The notes below the pieces were generated by a model that did no database searches, had not been told where the DNA came from, and saw only the letters and a program-made list of their open reading frames with translations. This document shows positions 56,382 through 63,934 of a DNA stretch of 64,000 bases, one piece after another; within the stretch, counting starts at the first letter, position 1; each line of letters opens with the position of its first letter. The position numbers were made by a program, and so were the translations under genes. The stretch lies in NCBI GenBank assembly GCA_937925475.1, contig CALEWH010000006.1, positions 47,463-111,462 on the forward strand. The letters run 5' to 3'. This DNA is from an uncultured Clostridia bacterium. Its GTDB lineage: Bacteria > Bacillota > Clostridia > Christensenellales > UBA1242.

Positions 56382-56837
56382 ATGGAACAAACTGAACTAC
56401 AAAAACAACACAACGAAGACTTATTGAAAGTGATTTACAAAAATGCGCAAATGGGCATCAGTGGAATAAAAAACATAATGCCAGCAGTCAATGACGGCAA
56501 GATGCGAAGGGCCTTGAAAAAACAAGAAAATAAGTACATTGACATATCGCAAAGTGCCAGCCAAAAGGCACTCGCCTATGAAGTCGAATTGAAAGAAATC
56601 AACATTTTTGCAAAAGGTATGGCATACACATCAATCAAGTTAAAATCCTTGATGGATTCGACAACATCACATCTAGCGGACATGTTGGTTCAAGGCACAA
56701 CAATGGGCATAACTGATGTTATAAAAAAGCAAAGCGAAAACTCACTCGCAAGCGAAGACATCTCGACTCTTGCTAGAGATTTGCAAAAAGCCGAAGAAGA
56801 ATTTGTCGACACATTAAAAACTTTTTTAGCAAAATAA
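56382..56837 (+). CDS. Hypothetical helical protein, unknown function
   Basis: A 151-residue soluble protein that looks entirely alpha-helical (four-helix-bundle-like, for example LYKVIYKNAQMG-type and LARDLQKAEEEFVDTLKTFL segments). Its length and heptad-like spacing resemble ferritin-like or DUF bundles, but no metal-binding residues stand out. AGGAG precedes the ATG. It ends in a bidirectional terminator shared with the Smr gene. Confidence 0.7.
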   Translation: MEQTELQKQHNEDLLKVIYKNAQMGISGIKNIMPAVNDGKMRRALKKQENKYIDISQSASQKALAYEVELKEINIFAKGMAYTSIKLKSLMDSTTSHLADMLVQGTTMGITDVIKKQSENSLASEDISTLARDLQKAEEEFVDTLKTFLAK

Positions 56838-56863
56838 AAATAGGTCAACATCGACCTATTTTT
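56837..56863. terminator. Bidirectional terminator
   Basis: A 10-bp stem (56837-56846 with 56853-56862, loop AACATC) with A and T runs; overlaps the stop of the convergent Smr gene. Confidence 0.75.
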
Positions 56864-57200
56864 TCACCCACACAACACTCACTCCCGAATTGAGAAAACT
56901 AAGGTTGTTGTTTAGTATCAACTCCGGATAAAGGCTACACATTTGTACTTTGACATCATTCGTATCACACCACAACTCACCAGGGACAAAATCCACGATT
57001 ACGCCTTGTTTGCGGGCATTTTTCAGATATTGCATAGTACTTGATTTTATAAGTCCACCGACCCCATGCGAGCCATAGCCATGCACAACAATTAACACAT
57101 TTATGTCAGTGTGTTTTGCATCATTTATTTCACTATCAAGCAAATATACAGCATATTCGTTATTTGGATTGTGCTCTTTAATATTAACAACTTTAATCAT
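56856..57200 (-). CDS. Smr domain protein
   Basis: A 114-residue protein with the Smr fold known from MutS2 C-termini: the diagnostic loop is VVHGYGSHGVGG, followed by YLKNARKQGVIVDFVPGE. Smr domains cut or bind branched DNA or collided-ribosome mRNA; the role of this stand-alone form is unknown. The ATG at 57200 overlaps the end of rsmD by 8 bases; the ribosome binding site is weak. Confidence 0.78.
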   Translation of the reverse strand: MIKVVNIKEHNPNNEYAVYLLDSEINDAKHTDINVLIVVHGYGSHGVGGLIKSSTMQYLKNARKQGVIVDFVPGELWCDTNDVKVQMCSLYPELILNNNLSFLNSGVSVVWVKK

Positions 57201-57738
57201 TGCTTCGACCATAATAAACAACACAAATTGTGCCGTATTTTTTCTCATCCAACACACACAGTCCATCAAAGTCGACACTAGGAGTATCGATATGTTTTTC
57301 CCACACAACTACTCCATTCTCTTTTAACATATTTGTTTCCACAATCTTCTCTATGGCTTTTTGTGCATAATTACTCTCAAATGGCGGATCTAAAAAGATA
57401 ATGTCAAATTGTTTTTGACAAAGAGTTTTTAAAGCTTTTTTATAATCACATTCAAGTAAATTTGGTTCGATCTTACATTTTGCAAAATTCTTTTTTATAA
57501 GACTTATTGAGTTCGGATTGTTGTCCACACTAATTACAGTTTTCGCTCCACGACTTAAAAATTCAAGCGAAAATGCGCCTGTTCCACAAAACAAATCCAA
57601 CACTTCACTATCGTCATTTATGCGAGTTTGCAAAGTATTAAAAATACTTTCCCTTACTCTATCAAGCGTTGGTCTTATATTGTCATATTCAAATTCGTAC
57701 AGTTTTGTACCTTTATTTTTTCCAGCTATTATTCTCAT
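57193..57738 (-). CDS. rsmD: 16S rRNA (guanine966-N2)-methyltransferase RsmD
   Basis: A 181-residue Rossmann methyltransferase. MRIIAGKNKGTKL, RPTLDRVRESIFNTL, the SAM motif DLFCGTGAFSLEFLSRGA and the catalytic DPPF are all present. It modifies 16S rRNA during assembly. coaD, a frequent neighbour, is not seen. Confidence 0.96.
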   Translation of the reverse strand: MRIIAGKNKGTKLYEFEYDNIRPTLDRVRESIFNTLQTRINDDSEVLDLFCGTGAFSLEFLSRGAKTVISVDNNPNSISLIKKNFAKCKIEPNLLECDYKKALKTLCQKQFDIIFLDPPFESNYAQKAIEKIVETNMLKENGVVVWEKHIDTPSVDFDGLCVLDEKKYGTICVVYYGRSND

Positions 57739-57905
57739 ATAGTTATTATATCAAACTTAACTTATTTTGCAAAGACTTTATCGATTGTATTTACTGTCAT
57801 ATTGATTTTATATTTGCTTTCATGTGATTTGAAATATGTGTATATTTATGCAATTATGTTTATATTTTTACAACAACTATTTTAATACAAATTTCAAAAT
57901 CCTAA
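57739..57905. other. AT-rich gap without a supported gene
   Basis: This stretch between rsmD and the tRNA promoter is very AT-rich. Open frames in it lack ribosome binding sites and family resemblance; I see no gene in it. Confidence 0.5.
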
Positions 57906-57934
57906 TTGACATTATTGTTTATAAAGTATATAAT
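57906..57934 (+). promoter_or_regulatory. Consensus promoter of the tRNA-Lys unit
   Basis: TTGACA (57906-57911) and TATAAT (57929-57934), both perfect, with a 17-base spacer. The start near 57941 lies about 73 bases before the first broken tRNA copy and about 340 bases before the intact tRNA. Confidence 0.82.
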
Positions 57935-57966
57935 AAGATTGTTTTTCAGATGAACACAAAACAATA

Positions 57967-58283
57967 CACGACTGGAAGAGCTTGCTCTACCAGTACAAAA
58001 AACTATATTATATGCTTCTTTAGCTCAGTTGGCGCGACGCGTATAGATAATGTGCCAGTGGTCACATTTTTAGCCAAAGCGAGGAGGAACGAAGTTTCTG
58101 AGAGACGACTGGAAGAGCTTGCTCTACCAGCGCAAAACTATATTATATGCTTCTTTAGCTCAGTTGGCGCGACGCGTATAGAAAATGTACCAGTGGTCAC
58201 ATTTTTAGCCAAAGCGAGGAGGAACGAAGTTTCTGAGAGACGACTGGAAGAGCTTGCTCTACCAGTACAAAACTATATTATAT
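57967..58283 (+). repeat. 135-bp tandem repeats carrying broken tRNA-Lys 5' ends
   Basis: Two units (58014-58148 and 58149-58283) of exactly 135 bases follow each other; they differ at about four positions. A partial third copy of the unit end is at 57967-58013. Each unit begins with the first 19 bases of tRNA-Lys (58014-58032, 58149-58167), then changes at the D-loop to GCGCGACGCG and unrelated sequence, which ends in a hairpin (GGAAGAGC-TT-GCTCTACC) that mimics a D-arm. The third occurrence of the 19 bases is the intact tRNA. A reading frame of 161 codons through the repeats is not a believable gene. Confidence 0.85.
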
Positions 58284-58359
58284 GCTTCTTTAGCTCAGTT
58301 GGTAGAGCAACTGACTCTTAATCAGTGGGTCCAGGGTTCGAGTCCCTGAAGGAGCACCA
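58284..58359 (+). tRNA. tRNA-Lys (anticodon CTT)
   Basis: A 76-base tRNA with encoded CCA. Acceptor arms GCTTCTT and AAGGAGC pair with one G-U. The D arm is AGCTCAGTTGGTAGAGCA, the anticodon loop CTCTTAA gives CUU, and the T arm is CAGGGTTCGAGTCCCTG. It is followed by a terminator, so it ends its transcript. Confidence 0.96.
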
Positions 58360-58363
58360 GTTT

Positions 58364-58389
58364 AGACACCTGCGGGTGTCTTTATTTTT
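58364..58389 (+). terminator. Intrinsic terminator after tRNA-Lys
   Basis: A 7-bp stem AGACACC/GGTGTCT (58364-58370 with 58375-58381, loop TGCG), then TTATTTTTT. Confidence 0.85.
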
Positions 58390-58494
58390 TCTCTAATAAA
58401 TGTACTCCGTCGACAATATTCCAAGACCAGACATAACGAAAATTAGCTTAAAATCGTTTTATTTCACAAACATATAGAAATAATGGAGTAAAAA

Positions 58495-58766
58495 ATGGCA
58501 AGTGTAATCGTTTCCACATTTAGCGAATTTAAAAATGCAATACAAGACACTGAAACTACAAACATCACCAACTGCACCATAGCACCATAACCCTTGACCG
58601 AAACGGATCCTCAGCAAACCCACAAGAGTTTTGCGAAGCCAATCGCGTAAACATATCAGGAAAAGTTGTCGTAAATTCAAACTCGACCGCAAACATAGTA
58701 ATATGGTACACAAACGCCAACGCCAGTTTGACAGTAAAAAAAGGTACCCACTTTGAAGTTAATTAA
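58495..58766 (+). pseudogene. Small surface-type protein gene broken by an 8-bp tandem duplication
   Basis: GGAG lies seven bases before an ATG whose frame reads MASVIVSTFSEFKNAIQDTE and stops after 31 residues. The exact duplicated octamer GCACCATA (58574-58581 and 58582-58589) shifts the frame. Without one copy the frame runs on to 58766 for 87 residues, including FCEANRVNISGKVVVNSNS and ending TVKKGTHFEVN. Composition and pattern (Asn/Ser/Thr/Val-rich strands) resemble the start of beta-helix surface proteins. It could be a recent null mutation or a reversible switch. I assign no function. Confidence 0.75.
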
Positions 58767-58861
58767 TATACCATTAACATAATAATCAACAAATAGTCGA
58801 CAAATCGATTTGAGATATTTATTGTTAATACTGTTAAGGCAATACTTAATTTAAAAAACGA

Positions 58862-58890
58862 TTGACAACAAATATTTTTAGTGCTAGACT
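58862..58890 (+). promoter_or_regulatory. Promoter of the glnN leader
   Basis: TTGACA (58862-58867, perfect) and TAGACT (58885-58890) with a 17-base spacer, and TG one base before the -10 (extended -10). The start near 58897 leaves only about 14 bases before the leader ATG, as in classic amino-acid leader transcripts. Confidence 0.75.
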
Positions 58891-58910
58891 AAAATAAGGA
58901 AGTAGAAATA

Positions 58911-58961
58911 ATGTATACACTTATTCAACAACAACAACTTAATACTAATTTCATATTGTAA
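58911..58961 (+). CDS. Leader peptide with four consecutive glutamine codons
   Basis: A 16-residue frame, MYTLIQQQQLNTNFIL, with the site AAGGAAG eight bases upstream and a TAA stop at 58959-58961. The four CAA codons are 58926-58937. It lies between a promoter and the attenuator terminator of a glutamine synthetase gene. This is what a control-codon leader peptide for glutamine would look like: translation should stall when charged tRNA-Gln is scarce. The peptide itself probably has no other role. Chance cannot be excluded from one sequence, but position, site, codons and downstream enzyme agree. Confidence 0.75.
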   Translation: MYTLIQQQQLNTNFIL

Positions 58962-59008
58962 GACACTTACAATGCTTTTTGTTGTTTGAATAAATAAAAA
59001 TTGAAATT

Positions 59009-59039
59009 AGCAACCAAACATTGTTTGGTTGCTTTTTTT
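59009..59039 (+). terminator. Intrinsic terminator between the leader peptide and glnN
   Basis: An 11-bp perfect stem AGCAACCAAAC/GTTTGGTTGCT (59009-59019 with 59023-59033, loop ATT) followed by seven T. It ends only 8 bases before the glnN ribosome binding site, and no intact gene precedes it, so it acts on the leader transcript. Confidence 0.88.
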
Positions 59040-59055
59040 GTTTTAAGGAGGAAAA

Positions 59056-61086
59056 ATGAAAACAAAAATAGAAAAAATCTTTGGTAAATATGTTCTTAGT
59101 GACGACACACTTAAAAAATATTTGCCACGAAACAAATACACCGAATACATTGACACAAAAGCAAAATCAAAAACATTAAGTAAATCATGTGCTCACAGCA
59201 TCGCAATAGCGATCAAAAAATGGGCAATCAAAATGGGGGCAAGCCACTACACTCACTGGTTTATGCCACTAAACAACAAGACTGCTGAAAAACAAGTATC
59301 TTTTATAGAGATCAACTCAAAAGGTAAAGTACTTGAAGATTTTAGTGAAAGCGCACTAATAAAAGGAGAAACAGACGCATCAAGTTTTCCAAACGGTGGC
59401 GAAAGAATGACTTTTGAAGCAAGAGGTTATACTGTATGGGACTATACTTCCCCCATATTTATCAAAGAATACTCTGCCGATAATAAAGTCGTATACATCC
59501 CTACTGCATTTTGTTCTTACAACGGAACATCACTAGATGAGAAAACACCACTGCTTCGAGCCACACAAGCACTCAATACAGAAACTATCAAATTACTTCA
59601 CAAATTAGGTCACACAGATGTAGTGAAAACCGAGTTTAATGTCGGAGCTGAACAAGAGTACTTTCTAGTAGAAAAAGAGATATTTGAAAAAAGGTTTGAT
59701 TTACAAACTACTGGACATACACTAGTAGGCAATTCGCCTATCAAAAAACAAGAAGAAAGTAGCCATTATTTCGGTAAAATTGATGAAAATGTATGTAAAT
59801 TAATGAACGATGTAAACAATAAGTTGTGGAAAATGGGAATAACTGCAAAATTACAACATAATGAAGTCGCCCCAAACCAATATGAATTTGTACCAATTTT
59901 TAATTGCGTAAATATAGCAAATGACCAAAATCAACTAATAATGGATACAATATCAGATATTTCAAAGAAATATAATCTTATTACACTATTTCACGAAAAG
60001 CCTTTTAACCATGTAAATGGCAGTGGCAAACACGAAAACTGGTCAATAACCACTAATACAGGGATTAATTTATTCGATATGAAATGTAAAGATAATTTAT
60101 TATTTGTGACATTTTTTGTCAGTATGATATGTGCTATTGACAAATACTACCCTATTTTAAGACAAAGCACAGCGTATTATAGTAATGATTTTAGACTTGG
60201 TGGCAATGAAGCACCACCTGCACTTATTTCTGTTTTTACAAGCGACTATATATTAGATTTCATAAATATGATATTAAACGATAAGAGCCCAAATAAAATA
60301 AAAAATATTTTAAAAACAGGAGTCAATTTTCTCCCTACAACAGAGCGTGATTATTGTGATAGAAATCGTACAAGCCCATTCGCCTTTACTGGAAATAAGT
60401 TTGAATTTAGGATGCCCGGATCCTCACAATCAGTAGCATGGCCATCAACTTGTGTATGCACAATACTTTGTGACACAATAAGCGAAATCAACAACGAACT
60501 AGCAACATCTACTAATCCACGAGAAGATTTAAAGTCTATACTTAAAAACAAACTTGAAGAGCACAAACGCATTATTTACAACGGAAATGGTTATGACAAT
60601 AAGTGGTTGGAGATAGCAAAAAGTCGTGGACTAATCGAATACAAAAATGCTGTAAGAACCTTTAACATTCTAAACGACAAAAACACTATTGCTCTATTTG
60701 AAAAACACAATATTTTAAGCAAAGAAGAGCTTACTATTAGAAATAACAATAGTATCAAATCTTATTACAACAATTTACTCCTTGACGCAAACACTATGCT
60801 CTATATGTTTAATAAAGAGATTATGCCATGTTTATATACTTACAAAAACTGCTCCTACTGTAAAGCTGGTTTTGACTCCACAATATCTAAAATCGAAAAC
60901 AAAATATCTGTTTTGAAAAAATCTGTAGATAAATTTTTATCACTTGACGACAATCTAAAACCCGACTTTACAGATAAAATGATTAGTGCAATGCAAGAAC
61001 TTCGTGAAGAATATGATTCAATCGAAAACACAATACCTAAAAAATATATGTTATTCCCCGATTATAATGAAATTTTTAGTTGTTAG
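59056..61086 (+). CDS. glnN: Glutamine synthetase, type III (GlnN)
   Basis: A 676-residue enzyme that makes glutamine from glutamate, ammonia and ATP. It is the long type III class of Bacteroides, Clostridia and others. Family segments: THWFMPL near residue 66, metal-binding GAEQEYFLV (197-205), QHNEVAPNQYEFVPIF (267-282), and the ammonia/ATP region HEKPFNHVNGSGKHENWS (313-330). The C-terminal helical part typical of type III (ending PKKYMLFPDYNEIFSC) is complete. GGAGG lies upstream of the ATG. Expression is probably controlled by the leader attenuator before it. Confidence 0.96.
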   Translation: MKTKIEKIFGKYVLSDDTLKKYLPRNKYTEYIDTKAKSKTLSKSCAHSIAIAIKKWAIKMGASHYTHWFMPLNNKTAEKQVSFIEINSKGKVLEDFSESALIKGETDASSFPNGGERMTFEARGYTVWDYTSPIFIKEYSADNKVVYIPTAFCSYNGTSLDEKTPLLRATQALNTETIKLLHKLGHTDVVKTEFNVGAEQEYFLVEKEIFEKRFDLQTTGHTLVGNSPIKKQEESSHYFGKIDENVCKLMNDVNNKLWKMGITAKLQHNEVAPNQYEFVPIFNCVNIANDQNQLIMDTISDISKKYNLITLFHEKPFNHVNGSGKHENWSITTNTGINLFDMKCKDNLLFVTFFVSMICAIDKYYPILRQSTAYYSNDFRLGGNEAPPALISVFTSDYILDFINMILNDKSPNKIKNILKTGVNFLPTTERDYCDRNRTSPFAFTGNKFEFRMPGSSQSVAWPSTCVCTILCDTISEINNELATSTNPREDLKSILKNKLEEHKRIIYNGNGYDNKWLEIAKSRGLIEYKNAVRTFNILNDKNTIALFEKHNILSKEELTIRNNNSIKSYYNNLLLDANTMLYMFNKEIMPCLYTYKNCSYCKAGFDSTISKIENKISVLKKSVDKFLSLDDNLKPDFTDKMISAMQELREEYDSIENTIPKKYMLFPDYNEIFSC

Positions 61087-61112
61087 AGTGAAGGCGGCAT
61101 GTAAGTCAGGTA

Positions 61113-61141
61113 TTGACAACTAAGGTGTTTCGCTATATCAT
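61113..61141 (+). promoter_or_regulatory. Promoter of the unknown gene after glnN
   Basis: TTGACA (61113-61118, perfect) and TATCAT (61136-61141) with a 17-base spacer, 23 bases before the start codon. The gene is therefore not solely dependent on glnN read-through. Confidence 0.7.
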
Positions 61142-61164
61142 ATTATGTAGAGAGGTATATTTTA

Positions 61165-61950
61165 ATGGAAAAAATTGATGCAAGAAATGCACTTGAAAGT
61201 TTTATCGAACTTACAAAACACATTGACTACGATATATTTGCAAATTGTCTTACAGGATCAGATGTAAATGATGTAGTACAAAAAATGACACTAGAACAAC
61301 ATCAAGAGTTTCTTTCACTTCGTGAAGAGCAAAGTGATTTGGGAGAAAAATTACACTTTTACAAAACTTTTGATTCTTTTAATATATCAGGTGACAAATA
61401 TTTAAAAGATGAAATCAACAAAACATTTGGAAAAAATTTTGTTACTTGTTATCTTGACCCTACCGACACCGATTTGGAAATAAACACAATAAAGTGTTTG
61501 ATAAATCCAAATAGCAGAAAAGTCCAAATTCAATACAACAATAATAATAATATTAATTTTGGTACTATCAAATACGAAGACATTTTCACATCTATCAGAA
61601 AAGGTGACCTGATTATTCTTGGCCAAGAAAATAGTAAAGGCAGTCATTATGTAGAATCAGAAGACGCATATACACACAAAGGTTTTGATAATTTTGAAGA
61701 TTTTACAAGACTTATTGAGAAAGCATCGATCGCACTATACACAAAAGGCAGTATTTACAGCTTTGTCTATGGAGAAAAATTTGCAGACACTTTGAAAAAT
61801 GCAATAGTCAAAAATGCTGAACACATTAACGGCAAAAATTATGACTATTCTACATCGATAAGCAAGAAAAAATCTCACAAACTAAATGGAAATACAGCAA
61901 AAAATGTTATTAAATCAGCCAAAAGTAAAAACACTAATCTAGAAAGATAA
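61165..61950 (+). CDS. Hypothetical protein, unknown function
   Basis: A 261-residue soluble protein I do not recognise. The first part is helical and charged. The middle has an asparagine run (QIQYNNNNNINFG) and a beta-rich stretch with IRKGDLIILGQENSKGSHYV. The end is basic (KKKSHKLNGNTAKNVIKSAKSKN), possibly nucleic-acid-binding. No signal peptide or membrane helix. GAGAGG precedes the ATG. It is very AT-rich and asparagine-rich like glnN and unlike the housekeeping genes. Confidence 0.7.
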   Translation: MEKIDARNALESFIELTKHIDYDIFANCLTGSDVNDVVQKMTLEQHQEFLSLREEQSDLGEKLHFYKTFDSFNISGDKYLKDEINKTFGKNFVTCYLDPTDTDLEINTIKCLINPNSRKVQIQYNNNNNINFGTIKYEDIFTSIRKGDLIILGQENSKGSHYVESEDAYTHKGFDNFEDFTRLIEKASIALYTKGSIYSFVYGEKFADTLKNAIVKNAEHINGKNYDYSTSISKKKSHKLNGNTAKNVIKSAKSKNTNLER

Positions 61951-61980
61951 AATATTTGATTATTAAAGATTTGAGAAAAT

Positions 61981-62012
61981 AAAAAAAGCGAACAGATTGT
62001 TCGCTTTTTGTT
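61981..62012. terminator. Bidirectional terminator
   Basis: A 12-bp perfect stem (61983-61994 with 61998-62009, loop GAT) flanked by A and T runs; it serves both convergent genes. Confidence 0.85.
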
Positions 62013-62044
62013 TTTTAATCTCAGATATCGTAAGTATAGTTAGT

Positions 62045-62956
62045 TTATTCTCCGACAGGAGCAACAAGTCTCTCGAAAACAATATAATGTTCGGTTTTTT
62101 CAGCATTTTCAGAGAAACCAAAAGTATTTGCACCAATAGAAGCACCAAAACCTTTCGAAGTGGTTTCGCCATCTTTTGCACCAACAATAGCTTTCATAAA
62201 TGCAGAAGAAATTTTATCGTTTAGAGCGTCAACATTATCAAATTTTACAAATTTGTTTAGAGCATCGATAATTTGCTCTGAGTCTTTTTCAGACATCGCA
62301 TTAAGAACGATTGATTTTGCAGAAAGCTTGTAATCATAGATATCAAGTGAAGCATTTTTTGTAACAGTTGTTGTAGTGGATATGTATAGTGTATCAGGAA
62401 CATATTTTTTCAAATACTTTTTAGGAAATCCAGTAAGTTTTTCTTTTACAGGTTTGAAATCTACTTTCAAAACACTTTTCATATCTGCTGATTTACCAGA
62501 ATTTTCAATATTTGAAATTGAAATCTCCATAAGCTCAACATCAAGGCTTTCGCCAGCAACTTCAACACTAACCCCACCTGTTTTTTCAAGCAAGTTGTTG
62601 ATGATTGCGGCCATTTGTTTGTCTGTAAAACTCATAGATGCACCAATAGCAACGGCGCCACCAGTAAAATCAAGATTAAAATCTAGCGAGCCATCTTCTT
62701 TTTCGGTGACAAACCCTGGTAAAACTGCATTAATGCTGTTTTTTGCATTAGTCAAGTCATCATTGCTAAACTTGTTTGTACAAATTTTTTCTTCCTTTAC
62801 AGAGTTGTTTAGTTTTTTTACATTTTTAACAGTATCGTACAAATTAACATCATATCTTATCTTAACAAAAGCAAATAGTATCGCAAGAGCAATTGCAGCC
62901 AAAATTACTATGCCAAGTATAAATGATATCAATCTCCCCAACAATGATTTTCTCAT
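62045..62956 (-). CDS. Membrane-anchored extracellular protein, unknown function
   Basis: A 303-residue protein with one N-terminal membrane helix (about residues 10-30, SFILGIVILAAIALAILFAF) after a basic start MRKSLLGR. The rest is outside the cell and rich in Ser, Thr, Asp and Lys. It reads as a lipid-binding-like (BPI/LppX-style) beta domain: DFNLDFTGGAVAIGASMSFTD, LDVELMEISISN, ADMKSVLKVDFKPVKE. That domain guess is weak. GGGAGGGAG precedes the ATG. Confidence 0.72.
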   Translation of the reverse strand: MRKSLLGRLISFILGIVILAAIALAILFAFVKIRYDVNLYDTVKNVKKLNNSVKEEKICTNKFSNDDLTNAKNSINAVLPGFVTEKEDGSLDFNLDFTGGAVAIGASMSFTDKQMAAIINNLLEKTGGVSVEVAGESLDVELMEISISNIENSGKSADMKSVLKVDFKPVKEKLTGFPKKYLKKYVPDTLYISTTTTVTKNASLDIYDYKLSAKSIVLNAMSEKDSEQIIDALNKFVKFDNVDALNDKISSAFMKAIVGAKDGETTSKGFGASIGANTFGFSENAEKTEHYIVFERLVAPVGE

Positions 62957-63052
62957 TTTTCTCCCTCCCCTTATGTTATTTTAATAATAGCACAATAGCA
63001 ACATTGTTGACAACAAAATAAACATTATTTTTATTATTTCATAACTATTTTT

Positions 63053-63083
63053 ACAAAAAAATAAAGGTGGCAAACGCCACCTT

Positions 63084-63084
<1 letters not shown>
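63053..63084 (-). terminator. Intrinsic terminator after the collagen-like gene
   Basis: A 9-bp stem AAAGGTGGC/GCCACCTTT (63063-63071 with 63076-63084, loop AAAC) followed on the minus strand by a U-rich run (63053-63062). It overlaps the stop codon. Confidence 0.8.
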
Positions 63085-63907
<823 letters not shown>

Positions 63908-63934
63908 ATGTGCGAAAAGGATATTTTGTGTAAA

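Larger units (their letters stand above)
58896..59040 (+). promoter_or_regulatory. Putative glutamine-responsive transcription attenuator of glnN
   Basis: The leader RNA has four ordered elements. A (58921-58934, within the codons up to and including the Gln run) can pair with C (58979-58993) over 14 bp with one bulge. B (58945-58953) can pair with D (59002-59010) over 9 perfect bp. An internal hairpin (58955-58962 with 58966-58973) lies between B and C. A-C and B-D interleave, so they exclude each other. D shares its last two bases (59009-59010) with the base of the terminator. Expected logic, inferred: a ribosome stalled at the Gln codons covers A, leaves B free to pair with D and weakens the terminator. 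A ribosome reaching the stop covers B and lets it form. Without translation, A-C forms and termination wins. Confidence 0.68.

Noticed and set aside
57967..58283. CRISPR-like array
   Set aside because: Only two full units, no short repeat-unique spacer pattern, no cas genes; it is a tandem duplication with tRNA fragments.
57836..58321. A 161-codon open frame with an internally repeated protein across the tRNA-Lys repeats
   Set aside because: It runs through tRNA sequence (the end translates the D arm of tRNA-Lys), has no ribosome binding site and exists only because 135 is divisible by three.
58459..58713. Minus-strand 84-codon frame over the broken small gene
   Set aside because: No ribosome binding site, and the plus strand has a site and a frame restored by removing one octamer.
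58896..59040. ANTAR-type antitermination dual hairpin upstream of glnN
   Set aside because: The hairpin loops are ACA and ATT; the six-base loops with A1 and G4 required by the ANTAR motif are absent.
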